A stretch of 64,000 nucleotides of DNA from Tubulanus polymorphus (Eukaryota; Nemertea; Palaeonemertea; Tubulaniformes; Tubulanidae), in NCBI RefSeq assembly GCF_964204645.1, contig NC_134030.1, positions 18,357,110-18,421,109 of the forward strand, read 5' to 3'. Below are positions 47,561 to 59,160 of the stretch, in pieces. A model generated the notes under the pieces. The model was not told where the DNA came from. It ran no database searches and saw nothing but the letters and a program-made list of their open reading frames with translations. Numbering within the stretch: position 1 is the first letter of the stretch; each line of letters opens with the position of its first letter. The position numbers and the translations under genes are program-made.

Positions 47561-48339
47561 TTTTTAACCCTTTTCCACACAGTTTTTGTTAAAAGTGTAA
47601 AGGCTTCCTTACCTTACCGCTGTCGCCGATACAATCCGTATGATATCCTTCAGCCCACTTCAATCTCCAGATACTGCATGAGAATTTTGATAAATCCTCG
47701 TTATAAAGGCACTGTCGAGCCGTAAACATCGGAAATTTGGCTCCGTTCAATTAGTAGCCATGTTGTGTTGTCTTTCCGAAATTTCTCTCTTCTTTATGAG
47801 GAAGAGCTATCGAATTATTCCCTCTCTTCTCCACAATCAATTTCAAAGTCAATTTTATGAATTTATTGCTCAGCGGGTCCGAGTCCAAGAGTTTACGAGT
47901 CCGGCGTTCGCGTGTCTGACAGGTTTACGGGCATTTGTTGGTAACCTCTTTAATATTTTTGATTTGTTGTTATTCGGGTTATTTCATTTAAGTATATTGC
48001 TGATCAGTTCATGTAACCAAAAGCGTCAATAAACAGATTTTGAATTGATCAAGTTTAAATCAAGGTCGTTGAGTCGCGGAGGGCTGCTAGAATTACGTTC
48101 GTCTCAGAGAGAAAACAAACGACAGAAAAGTATCAGGTGATTATCGATAGCCTACTACGGTACACACAGTTGACAAACAGTGTTAGGCCTGTGCCGGTTG
48201 GTGCGTACTGGGAATAAATATACTGGTTGGTCAGTTGGTTCGGTTGTGAAGTGTGGAAGCTAAGAAAGCCTACCGCGCACCGGTATTTATTTGTCTAAAT
48301 AGGCCCATTATATAGTACCCAATAGCATTTTAAGTACGT
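47561..48339. other. Non-coding stretch
   Basis: The start is a diverged relative of the segmental duplications (CACTGTCGAGCCGTAAACATC at about 47,709). No splice-consistent coding sequence was recognised. Confidence 0.35.
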
Positions 48340-48340
48340 A

Positions 48341-48668
48341 GTTGTTACCTGTACGTGACTGTACGGTGATCTCCACAGGTTAACCGTACGTGAGTTCCCG
48401 ACTAACGCCGTACGTGAGTTCCTATAATCTGCAAACACGCATGCGTAAAAGAATAGAGTTTGGGTTAGGTGAGGCCAGGCTATTTGTAAATCAAATTTCA
48501 TCTAACCTGCAGTTACGTTCTGTGGCACAGTGGGTAAATCACTGGACTACTACTGGATTTTTTTTTTTCATTTGGTTTCGAATCCCAATGTTGCATGTCT
48601 GAGCGTCAACGTACTCACATATGGCTAACCTGTAGTAATCGCCGTACAGTCACATACAGGTAACAACA
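48341..48668. repeat. Inverted-repeat element enclosing a tRNA-like sequence
   Basis: GTTGTTACCTGTACGTGACT at the left is mirrored at 48,637-48,668 (TACAGTCACATACAGGTAAC). Inside are two CCGTACGTGAGTTCC words and the tRNA-like segment. It is a MITE-sized composite. Confidence 0.65.
48520..48600 (+). repeat. tRNA-derived SINE-like head or tRNA pseudogene
   Basis: TGGCACAGTGGGTAAATCA fits a Pol III A box in tRNA context. About 40 bp later GGTTTCGAATCCCAATG resembles a B box and T-loop. A poly-T run (48,558-48,568) interrupts the middle and the acceptor stem is not convincing, so it is not called a functional tRNA. Confidence 0.5.
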
Positions 48669-48861
48669 GCGTTTTAAGTATTAAGTGATTGCGACACGCC
48701 TACCATGCCTATGTGCTACAAACACAACTTTTTCCCCTCTCGTCGGCCCTACAGTGATGTTACTAATAACTGGTGCCATTATAACATGGATAGGATTTGG
48801 TCAGGATTAGCCTAAAGTCTAATTCAGTCTATGTACTAATTCACTCGATAGGCCTATTTTT

Positions 48862-49905
48862 AGCCCACTTGGGACTTTAGTCCCAGCGGGCTATTGCGTT
48901 CACTTTTCGTCCGTCGTCCGTCCGTCTGTAGACGGAATCCAGTTATTTTGGGAAGTTTTGAAGACGCTTCAATGTAATGTCTTGATATTTGGGTTACACA
49001 TGTATCTACCCTAGACACATCTTCAGCCCAAAAACTGGCCCTGTCAGAATCAAGATGGCCGACTGGCAGCCATTGTTGTTCGCCAAAATCAACACTTTTT
49101 ACACATTTTTGAACTTTTTGAGGGAAATTTTGAAGACGCTTTGATCAATTACCTTGATCTTTTGGATGTATGTGAATCCCCCCAGGGCCCATCAGCATAA
49201 CAAAAATTGGGTCGATCGGACACAAGATGGCCGTCCTATGACCTTTTTAGTGCCCAAAAATGTCAATTTTGGCCCGAATTCGGAGTGCTGTAGCTCCCTA
49301 CTGGTTCGCCATTTCTCATTGCAATTTGTGATGGGTATTCTTTGAAAAGGGATGTGTTATACCAGAGAGAGGTATTTTTGATCAGCCAATTATGATATAT
49401 TGTTGATATTTCAGCATATTTTCTTACCACAATCAATTGGAAAGTTGTAGCTCATGACATGGTTTATGATTGTGGTGAGTTTGAAGGTCATTGGTTTTTG
49501 TATATGGCCACCAGGGGGCGTTGAATAATACAATATCTTAGTATTTCTATATTATATTCGTATCAATGCATATTTTGTAACCACAATCAATTGCAAAGTT
49601 GTAGCTCATGACATCATCTATGATTGTGGCAAGTTTTAAGGCCAATAGTTATTCTATATGGTCACCAGGGGGCGTTGAATAGTAGAATAACTTAGTATTT
49701 CCTTATTATATTGGTACCTAGGCATATTTTGTTACCATGATCAATTACAAAGTTATAGTTCGTGACATGTTCTATGATTGTGGTGAGTTTCAAGGTCAGT
49801 GGGTTTTGAATATGGTCACCAGGGGGCGTTGAATATTAAAATTGTTAAATTGTTGAGCATTCGGAACCACTTCCCAAGTGGGCATGGTGTCCCTGGACCC
49901 CTAGT
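48862..49905. mobile_element. Non-autonomous element X, copy 2
   Basis: It starts AGCCCACTTGGGACTTTAGT and ends TTCCCAAGTGGGCATGG...CCCCTAG, like copy 1 at 38,261-39,361. A central segment (about 48,970-49,340) absent from copy 1 is followed by about three tandem units of about 154 bp with CACCAGGGGGCGTTGAATA. No transposase. Confidence 0.75.
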
Positions 49906-51380
49906 TAAAACAATACAGTGAAGTATTCACACGCAGAAAGGCCAATTGATTTGAGCCATGTGATTAAATTTGGCCAGGCCTTCTCTGACCTGCTGACATT
50001 AATAGTCAAACCTAGATCCAAAACGTTCATATGGTCACAGCTTGTATACCAGAAATCATTGTAGGCCTGTACATTTTGCTGTTCGTAGGTTTGGTATACC
50101 GATGTCTCCATTCTTGACTGATAAGTGTACGGTACAGCTGTACGCATTATACAATTGTTCCAATGGGAATAGAGCCTATTGATTGGGCTTATTATTTCCT
50201 GCTTTAGAATACTGAAATAAGCCTAATGTTCATTCAAATATCCAACATCGGTGAAAGTTTGATTACTGTATACATGTACTGTAGGTTTTCATGTATGAAT
50301 ATTTTGCAGTTCAAATGGGTATGATGCTGATTCCAATGTCAAACGCATGAAGTTAGATGGACAGTCAAAACCAAGATATCTCTCTTCGACCGATGTTGCA
50401 CCATAGAAGATCTGATTCTTTCAACTCGAGCAAAGTGATTCAACACGATCGACATAACACTGGAATAGGTTTGCAGTAACTAAACGGTTCATTTCATTTA
50501 GTCCTATGTACTTTTTTAGCCAATTTGAATATTATTGTAATTGAAACTCTGGAACTGTTAACAAAAGACAAGTTAAAAAACACAAGTTATGCCTGATTCT
50601 CATGTTCAAATTTAATTCAAATTCAAATTTATTTTATAACATCATATTTACAAAGCATATCATTGGTTCATACAGTAATAAAAATTAGGAAAGAACAAAT
50701 ATTATTACAGAATTTTAAAAAAGGCAATGAATTTCTATAACTAAATGAACATTATTTTTCTAATAACTCAGAACAAGAGTGACTTTCCCGTTTATTAGGA
50801 AACACACGCAACTAGTGGAATAGGTTTGATTTACACACATGTTGCAGGTATCAATTGTTTATCACTATAGAATTTGTAATCCATAAAAGCCAAAATCAAC
50901 ATCAGCCGGAAACCCAGACCAGATCAATTCATAATTTATTGATTGAATCTACGCTACAATATATGTACGTGTATTTATTCAAATATTTCAATAAAAACAT
51001 TAACTTCTTCAATATATTCTAAATCATAATACGTTCTTATCTGTAAATTCACTCAATCTATCGACTCAGCAGGTGCGAGATGAGTTCTCAATAGGACAGA
51101 TCCATTTTTAAGCATGGTGATAATACAGTATCATGATGTTTGAATGCCAAAATAAATGCCTGGTCAAATAGATTAATATTTGTTGATTGTACGTCCGCGT
51201 ATGTTCGGTTTCAAAGCTGAATCATATTTGACGTTTACACAGTGGTAGCATATTAGGTTCGAATCTGTCAATGCATTTTATTCTATGTATCGATATTTCA
51301 ATTTACTACAATTTCGATCTTTCTGATTGGCTTTGCAGAAAACCCGTCATCGCTGCTTGGCAGCTATATTGTATATTTGA
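49906..51380. other. Non-coding stretch before the Ig B/C duplications
   Basis: No signal-peptide exon for the downstream Ig copies could be found here. 50,615-50,660 is A/T-rich with ATTCAAATTCAAATTTATTT, resembling a retroelement tail. The end (about 51,340-51,370) carries the CAGAAAACCCGTCATCGCTG word shared with duplication B, fused directly to the Ig minisatellite. Confidence 0.35.
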
Positions 51381-51709
51381 TATTTCAGCACCTGATGGAG
51401 TTGTACTAGACAGTGTAAATGTATTACCGGGTACACGAATATTACGTATATTGTATATTTGAGCACCTGATGGAGTTGTACTGGACAGAGTGAATGTATT
51501 ACCGGGTACAAGAATATTACGTATATTTTGTATTTGATATTTCAGCACCTGATGGAGTTGTACTGGACAGTGTAAATGTATTACCGGGTACACGAATATT
51601 ACGTATATTGTATATTTGATATTTGAGCACCTGATGGAGTTGTACTGGACAGTGTGAATGTATTACCGGGTACAAGAATATTACGTATATTTTGTATTTG
51701 ATATTTCAG
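51381..51709 (+). repeat. 82-bp splice-acceptor/exon-start minisatellite, five units
   Basis: Acceptor AGs lie at 51,388, 51,463, 51,545, 51,627 and 51,709 (periods 75, 82, 82, 82). Units 1, 3 and 5 have TTTCAG and units 2 and 4 TTTGAG before the exon start, an alternating two-unit pattern. The last unit runs into the complete Ig exon B. Confidence 0.88.
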
Positions 51710-52842
51710 CACCTGATGGAGTTGTACTGAACAGTGTGAATGTATTACCGGGTACAAATATGTTGCTGTCGCAGGAAGGTAAAACTGTCAGTATTACCTG
51801 TAAACAAAGCAATACTGCAGCGTCTGGTGTACACTTTCAGCTACAAGCTAGTGGAGCAGGAGAGACCTGGATTCCATTGCATCTTATCTCGTCTAAACCA
51901 GTGTGGAAAATTTTACCCGAGGCTGGAAAACAGTATAAATGTGTAGCCACTAATTCTGCCGGAACGAAAGAAAGTCAAATCTACAAATCAGATGTAATCA
52001 GTGAGTATGGCGGGAACTCGATTGTCCTCTGTAAATCAGTTGGTCATGTGACAATCTGTTTGTTCCTACAAAATGCACCAATGAACCTACTAATTGCGAA
52101 AGGAAAATATGTTGAAATAAATTACTGGATTGGCTGACAGTTTCTATACCAGTACCCTTCATATAGATAAATACATGACATACTGTCCATTGTTCCGCTC
52201 TCTATAAAAACTCTAAGGGTTAACTTAAATCTATCCCCACACTTATTCACTTGGACATAAATTAGTCAACCCTTATGGTGCATCTGATTTAAGATTAATC
52301 AAATAATGCTGGGGGAAAAAGGAAAACTTATCTGTGCTTTATTGTTTTGTACAATACCATGCCATGCCACCATGATGTACCATAATACCATACCATATCA
52401 TATCATTATAGGTATACAGATAAATGAAAACCCGTGTAAGGTAGCTGAATTCCAATCACTAGCTTGTACTTGTGAAGCCACTAGTAAGATTGGTAACCCA
52501 AACATAGCAGTAAAATGGTATGCTGATGCATATACTGAAGGTGTAACGGAGTTTTATCCGATTCATAAACAAGGTGTAAATACCGCGGAGAAAGATGGAA
52601 TTGTTAACAGGAATCAGATGGATTATAGAAACCTGATTGAGGCAACATTGATTCAATGTCAGTTGAGGAGATATAATGGTTTAATACTACCGAGACCACT
52701 TCAAAATCAAATACTACATCAAACTCGAATGGACGTTACGTGTAAGTTGTATGATATTTTCATCGAAGAATTTCCATTCGATATCAGAGTGAAATGCATG
52801 TTTCATTGTTTGTACTTATCGTTCGTCATTTATCTACTGTAA
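51710..52842 (+). CDS. Ig-like B+C exon pair, copy 2 (partial gene)
   Basis: Exon B (51,710-52,000, 291 nt, phase 1-1) contains VSITCKQS and QYKCVATNSAGT. Exon C (from 52,412, phase 1) contains ENPCKVAEFQSLACTC, VKWYADAY, IQCQLRRY and DVTCKLYDIF, and continues to a hydrophobic end (LYLSFVIYLL) and stop at 52,840-52,842. The order and junctions equal those of the gene at 29,467. No signal-peptide exon lies nearby, so this is either part of a longer gene or an incomplete duplicate. The reading frame is clean in both exons. Confidence 0.65.
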
Positions 52843-53199
52843 CTTGAACATATAAAATTATATTGTTAACATTTAGAGATTTGGGAGTTACTTAGATAAC
52901 TATTTATTTGCTTTTTCAAATCGAACCTTGTAGAAATGATTATACCTCAGGGTATGATTCAGGGACGGATTCACCCCTCTTAATATGGCATATCATATAC
53001 GTACATAATTGAAAGGGAAAAAAGCTTACCAGAAAACACTAACTAATTTTTAGATATACAGAGAATAAGCTTATGAATTTAAATTTCTTATGCTATCATT
53101 TTAGTATTTTTCGTTTTTTTAGAAAACCTTGCCATTTTCAGGGGCGTGCGCCCCATCCCTCCTCTTGAATCGGCCCCGTACCTATTGGAACACCTTTGT

Positions 53200-53493
53200 A
53201 TTACCGGGTACCAGAATATTACATATATTGTGTATTTGATATTCCAGCACCTGATGGAGTTGTACTGGACAGTGTGAATGTATTAACGGGTACAAGAATA
53301 TTACGTATATTGTGTATTTGATATTTCAGCATCTGATGGAGTTGTACTGGACAGTGTGAATGTATTACCGGGTACAAGAATATTACGTATATTGTGTATT
53401 TGATATTTCAGCATCTGATGGAGTTGTACTGGACAGTGTGAATGTATTACCGGGTACAAGAATATTACATATATTGTGTATTTGATATTTCAG
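53200..53493 (+). repeat. 82-bp splice-acceptor/exon-start minisatellite, four units
   Basis: Acceptor AGs at 53,247, 53,329, 53,411 and 53,493 give an exact 82-bp period. Each unit carries GTATTTGATATT(T/C)CAG and the start of Ig exon B. The fourth flows into the complete exon B. Confidence 0.9.
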
Positions 53494-54591
53494 CACCTGA
53501 TGCAGTTGTACTGAACAGTGTGAATGTATTACGGGGCACAAATATGTTACTGTCGCAGGAAGGTAAAACTGTTAGTATTACTTGTAAACAGAGCAGCTCT
53601 ACAGTGACTGGTGTAGCATTCCAGGTACAAGTGAATAGTGGACCAGGAGGGACCTGGACTGCATTACCTACAGCATCAGCACCAGTGTGGGTTTTTAAAC
53701 TGGAGGCTGGAAAACGGTATAAATGTGTAGCCAAGAATTCTGCTGGAACGAAAGAAAGTCAAATCTACAAATCAGATGTAATCAGTGAGTATTGGCGGGA
53801 ACTCGATTGTCCTCCGTAAATCAGTTGGTCATGTGACAATCTATTTTTTCTACAAAATGCAACTGAACCTACTAATTCCGAAAGGAAAATATGTTGAAAT
53901 AAATTACTGGATTGGCTGACAGTTTCTATACCAGTTCCCTTCATATAGATAAATAAATGACATGCTGTTCATTGTTCTGCTCTCTATAAAACTCAAATGC
54001 TTAACTAAAATATGGCCCCACACTTATTCACTGTGGACATAAATAAGTCAACCCTTATGGTGCATCTGATTTTAGATTTATCAAATAATGCTGAGGGGAA
54101 AAAGGAAAACTTATCTGTGCGTATGTGTTTCATTTCATATCATTCTCATCATAGGTATAAAGATAAATGAAAACCCGTGTAAACTGGCTGAATTCCAATC
54201 ACTAGCTTGTACTTGTAAAGCCACTAGTAAGATTGGTAATCCAAACATAGCAGTAAAATGGTATGCTAACGGATTTACTAATGGTTCAACGGATTTCGAC
54301 ATGATGCATGATCAAGGTGTAAATACTCCAGTGAAAGATGGAGTTATCAACAGGAATCATATGCAGTTTAATTTCATGATTGACGCAACATCGATACAAT
54401 GTAGTTTGTGGAGATATAATGGTTTAATACTACCGAGACCACTTCAAAATCAAATACTACATCAAACTAAAATGGACGTTACGTGTAAGTTGTTTGATAT
54501 TTTCATCGGAGAATTGCCATTCTATATCAGAGTGAAATGCATGTTACATTGTTTGAACTTAATCGTTCGTTATTTATCTAATGTAATTTGA
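53494..54591 (+). CDS. Ig-like B+C exon pair, copy 3 (partial gene)
   Basis: Exon B (53,494-53,784, phase 1-1) contains VSITCKQSSS, GGTWTALP and RYKCVAKNSAGT. Exon C (from 54,155) contains ENPCKLAEFQSLACTC, VKWYANGF, IQCSLWRY and DVTCKLFDIF, with a short tail (LNLIVRYLSNVI) and stop at 54,589-54,591. It is a tandem duplicate of 51,710-52,842 including about 350 bp of 3' spacer (the GGGGCGTGCG block at about 53,142 and about 54,900). No own signal-peptide exon was found. Confidence 0.65.
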
Positions 54592-54956
54592 ATATATGAA
54601 ATTCTATTGTAAACATTTAGAGATTTGGGAGTTACTTGCATAACTATTTATTTGCTTTGTCAAATCCAACCTTCTAGAAAATGATTATACCTCAGGGTTT
54701 GATTCAGGGACGGATATACCCCTCTTAATATGGCATATCATATACGTATATAATATATATATATATATATATAGGGAAAAAAGCTTACCGGAAAACACTA
54801 ACTAATTTTTAGATATACAGAGAATAAGCTTATGAATTTGAATTTCTTATGGTATCATTTTAATATTCTACATTTTCAAGTAAAATCTTGCCATTTTCAG
54901 GGGCGTGCGTCCCACTCTTCCTCTTCAATCGGCCCCGTACCTATTGGAACACCTTT

Positions 54957-55240
54957 GTATTACCGGGTACAAGAATATTACGCATATCGTGTATTTGATA
55001 TTTCAGCACCTGATTGAGTTGTGCTGGACAGTGTGAATGTATTACCGGGTACAAGAATATTACGTATATTGAGTATTTGATATTTCAGCACCTGATGCAG
55101 TTGTACTGGACAGTGTGAATGTATTACCGGGTACAAGAATATTACGTATATCGTGTATTTGGTATTTCAGCACCTGATAATGTTGTACTGAACAGTGTTA
55201 ATGTATTACCGGTTACAAGAATATTACGTATTATAACGCA
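54957..55240 (+). repeat. 82-bp minisatellite, three units, not followed by an exon
   Basis: Acceptor AGs at 55,006, 55,088 and 55,170. The array ends within the next unit at about 55,230 and no full Ig exon B follows, as if a fourth duplicate had been cut off. Confidence 0.88.
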
Positions 55241-56089
55241 GTCTCAAATGTTTTGTGACTTTCTCAAAATGTATCTAAAATTTTACTAATTTTTAGTTCA
55301 TAAGTCCTCAAATATTCATAAATGAACAGTTAAAAGTTGTTGAAACATGTCGACTCTGCCGTTAAATCAACCTATTTACAGTCCGGAATGTGGGATAATG
55401 TCGGGCTTTAGAGAACACAATGCCCCCGAGGTCTTCACATTTACAGAAAAGATTACGTAAGTGATCCACGCGCAGCGCGCGATAGGCGCACAATAGAAAT
55501 CTGAGCCGCTCGTTCTTTGAGTGTCACCAATTGACAGGACCGCTATTGTAAAAATTGACCTTGGGAGGAATATTCCTCCCAAGGTCAAACGAAGAGAATT
55601 TGACCTTCAGGTCTGATATTCAAAGTATCGACTTCGGGAGGAATGTTCCTCCGAATGTCAAACGATGATTTTTAGAAAGTTAAATAGCTGTAGTGCAGGT
55701 TCTAATGATGAGCCTAATAAAGTCTTCACATCGCAATCAGTTGCTAGAATGCATCTTCCTTTTTCTTTACTTGATCTTGAGTCTTTGACTAGTTAAATTT
55801 TTTTTTGATTGATTGACGCTGGGAGGTCTCGATCAAATTATATTGTTAATCAATTCAATTATTTTTCAACTGCAAATTCACACTTGATATTGATATTAAT
55901 AATCAAATTTACTTATTTCATTATATAGCGCACTGCTGCAAATTGTAATCAGTGTGCTTTGCATGAGTATAAAATTAACACAAGCTGAAAAAATCGAAAT
56001 GTAAATACGTAGATTATAAAAATCAAGTTAAAAGGTGTAGGGGCGAAGAGATCTGGCGAAAAAAAAAGACGGTAATGGGCGCAAAATGG
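55241..56089. other. Non-coding stretch with a perfect palindrome
   Basis: It contains the perfect 34-bp palindrome at 55,555-55,588 (arm TTGACCTTGGGAGGAAT), followed about 80 bp later by an imperfect relative (GGGAGGAATGTTCCTCC). No gene was recognised. Confidence 0.5.
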
Positions 56090-56728
56090 ACCCGTGCCAG
56101 ATTGCCCGACCAAAAAAGACGGACCAGACCTGAGTCAAATTAAGCGTGTTAATTCAAACTGGTTCTGGAAGTCAGTCTCAGAACCAGTTTAGTGACTGTC
56201 ACTTCGCTTTGTTTAAGTATGGACTCGTTTTAGATTCCATGGTTTAAGCATTGTTTAGTATCGAATGAATGGGTTTGAATTTGAATGTGAAATGAATTTG
56301 AACATGAAAATCGGCGCACTCTTTGGTGAGCCATGCGTAAAATTTAAGTCAGACCTGATTCGAGCCTATTTAGCCCCGACAAATCGTCTCTATAGCCGCG
56401 ATCACACGTGCATTTTTGGCCCGGGCTAAATATGGCCCGTGTCAAATTTGGCCCGGAGCAACTGTTCACACGGGTGCCAAATGGGCCCGAGCCTGTTTGG
56501 CCCGGCCAAATTTGGCCCGACCAGAAACGTCGGACCAGGCCCGAGCCTAATTTTGGCACCTGACAAATGACTGCGTTTGAATTGCAACTAGCACCGGAAA
56601 TGATCCGCTTCGCTTTGTCTGAGCATCGTTTAGTATCGAGTGAATGGTTTGCGTGTGAATGCGCTCTCTAATTAGGCACGGGCCAAATTTGGCCCGAGCC
56701 AAATCGTCTCCGTGTGATCGCGGCTTAT
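56090..56728. mobile_element. Two tandem TTTGGCCCG-rich MITE copies
   Basis: The second copy (about 56,392-56,728) is bounded by inverted AGCCGCGATCACACG / CGTGTGATCGCGGCT and contains repeated (A)TTTGGCCCG words. About 56,090-56,400 is a diverged relative, sharing GACGGACCAG-type words, CTTCGCTTTG, GTTTAGTATCGA and AATCGTCTC. No protein; a short minus-strand open frame across it reflects the repeat. Confidence 0.65.
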
Positions 56729-57699
56729 GTGATCCCGGCTTACGTGGGTCACGAGTGATGAGAGAAATCTTTCCCTTTATGTTGCAAATTAGCCATTGTC
56801 CTAGTTTTATCTTCTGATTTGTACCCTGTATAGCGTTTATATTTCTGTTTGTACTCTTTCATAGAAATACGACAGATATCAAATGGGATCTTTGATTAAA
56901 GACACTGTAGACCGGTACACACCAATATGTCCATCCATCCGACCTACGAGCGATCATCTCATTAATGTGATAATTGCTCGTAAATCCGACAGCTACGTTT
57001 TACAACGAGAAATACATTAGATCAGATTCCTGTTAATGAAATCATTACTATTAAAAATATGTTATTAATTATGAATAAATTAAAAAAGAATGGCCTTTAG
57101 ATATTGGATAGGGCGATTTTGAATTATTTTTGGGGAATTTTATCAAGAAGCTCAAACTCCCTAAGGCGATTAAATGTTTAAGGCAGATCTTTCCCGATTA
57201 TGATCCCACCATATGAATTGCTCATGAAACTATTATGTATAAACACCTCACAATTAACGTAATGACTGAGTGACGTCCTGTTGCACAAGCTATATTACAC
57301 CATGATAAAAAGCCTATTATAGTCGAGTTGGATTTCTCGATGTATAAATGCAGGGAGGGTCGGGAGCTTTATGTTCAATAACATTAGGTTCCTATAAATG
57401 TTTGCTCTATGGATTTCAAAATACAAGAAAGATCTACGTTGAACGTGATATCTGTTTTATTACTCGTGATATATCGGGGAATCTCTGCAATAAAATTTGA
57501 CGATTTCGAAACTATTACAAAATGAGCAAATTGCGATTCTTAGTGATATTTGCTAACAGTATTGATTCTAGCGTATACGCGGATTTGTGTGATATATAAT
57601 AAGTATCGTAGCGAATAATCAATGAGAAAAGTATCTACCGTAGCTAGATATGACAATTAAAAATCCCATATCCAGAATATCGCCCTCAGAATACCTTCA
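56729..57699. other. Non-coding stretch
   Basis: AT-rich DNA without recognised exons, repeats or RNA genes. Confidence 0.35.
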
Positions 57700-58336
57700 T
57701 CCGTTCAAAAAAGATCCCCCTGGTAAAAATTCCCTATATAGAAATCTAAAAAATCTAAACCCTAGGTAAACATGGTAAACATACCCTGGGTAAAAATCCC
57801 CAAAGATTCAATAATCCCTACTTGGTGATTGTCAGGAACATTTCGAAGCACGATGTTTCTCCAATTTAATTCATTTGCAATGAGACTGTAATATGTTTGA
57901 TGAAATCTTTAATGAAATCTTTCGTTGCGCTAAATTCTTAGGGACAAAATAAATTAATGAGAGTAATAAACTTTTATTGTAAGAATTAATATTCTTTTAT
58001 TGTAAGAATTAATAAGAGTAATAAACTTTTTTTTGTAATATCTTTTAAGATTCGAACTGGTATATTTTTGAACTGCGGACTCTTGTTAACTTGTGATATA
58101 TTTCAGCTGTGCGATGCCATGAATTATTAGAAATAATGTACTTTTGATATTAAATATTTTAGATTCAAGCTAGTGTAATATATTTGAAATGTTCGATGAA
58201 CCGGGTACTTCTAAAGTACGAAACTACGAAATTAAGAAATGCTAAAGTACGAAACGAAATGGTCATTTTTTCGCGGGTCCTGCTAAAGTATAAAATGTAA
58301 TACGAAACGAAAATTTTGTAATTTTTTGCGCTATAG

Positions 58337-58483
58337 CAGCGGATTCGTGGAGCTGGCTTAAACATGCGCACCCGGTCTAGTGTGGCAGGGTTCCGTGCCG
58401 CGACTGAGTTTAGCGATGCCATCAGGGAGAATGATCTGCGCATGCTCATATACAACTGGAAGGTAGCGATTAATAAATTACGG
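58337..58483 (+). other. Exon-like segment inside the inverted repeat
   Basis: 147 bp between an acceptor-like GCGCTATAG and a donor-like GTAAGA stay open for 49 codons (phase 0), including GLNMRTRSSVAGFRAATEF and DLRMLIYNWKVAINKLR. The base composition is richer in G+C than the surroundings. No family was recognised and no partner exon was found; it could be a captured exon or chance. Confidence 0.3.
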
Positions 58484-58739
58484 GTAAGAGAACGAAGTGT
58501 GCCTTAAAATATATCCTGCAGTGTTTCGGCTAAAAAATTGATACCTCGTTTCTCCTCTGCTGAGGAGCTTAAAAGTTGACCCGACCGGCCGCTAATCTAC
58601 CCTGTACATTAATTTTTTCTGAGCTAAATGATCGATACTAGACAGGTTCAGATATGTCGGCCCGTGTCCAAGAACGGGATAATCCTATCGCGGTTACGAG
58701 CTCGGTGTCACGTGAAGCGCTTGCCTTTCCTTTCTGCTA

Positions 58740-59160
58740 CAGTCAACCCCGCATAAGTCGTCATCGAATTAGTATCATCACATCTCTAGTATAATTATTT
58801 TGGTCCCGATTTTTTTCTTCTTTAAACCTTATAAAGTAATGCTTATAACTCGTACTTTATAAGTCGTATTTTCACGTAAGTCGTATCAATTATAAATTCC
58901 AAATCTTCTGGTTTCATTCAAAATACCTCGCGTAAGTTGTAGCCCGATATGCCGGCAACAGATAAATCAAAAATACGCTACAATATTGTCTGTGTTTAGA
59001 CTGTTACAATGTAACTTTCTTGTGGTAGGGCACGATATATAGGACCTGCACGGTCAGCTCGGGATACGACTGGGCCGGGGACTAACCACGCTGGAACTTG
59101 AGAATCGTATATATCGTATTTTCACGGGTTATTCGCGGAATTCGTATAAAACCACTGTTA
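58740..59160. mobile_element. Possible pogo/Tigger-like non-autonomous element
   Basis: TA followed by CAGTCAACCCCGCATAAGTC resembles the terminus of pogo-like elements, and the interior repeats (A)TAAGTCGTA words. The other end (about 59,120-59,160) is too degenerate to define with certainty. Confidence 0.35.

Noticed and set aside
47760-48032. 90-codon open frame
   Set aside because: No recognisable motif, no splice context, and it lies in DNA related to the segmental duplications.
48520-48600. Functional tRNA gene
   Set aside because: A- and B-box words are present, but the body is interrupted by a T-run and no good acceptor stem could be paired.
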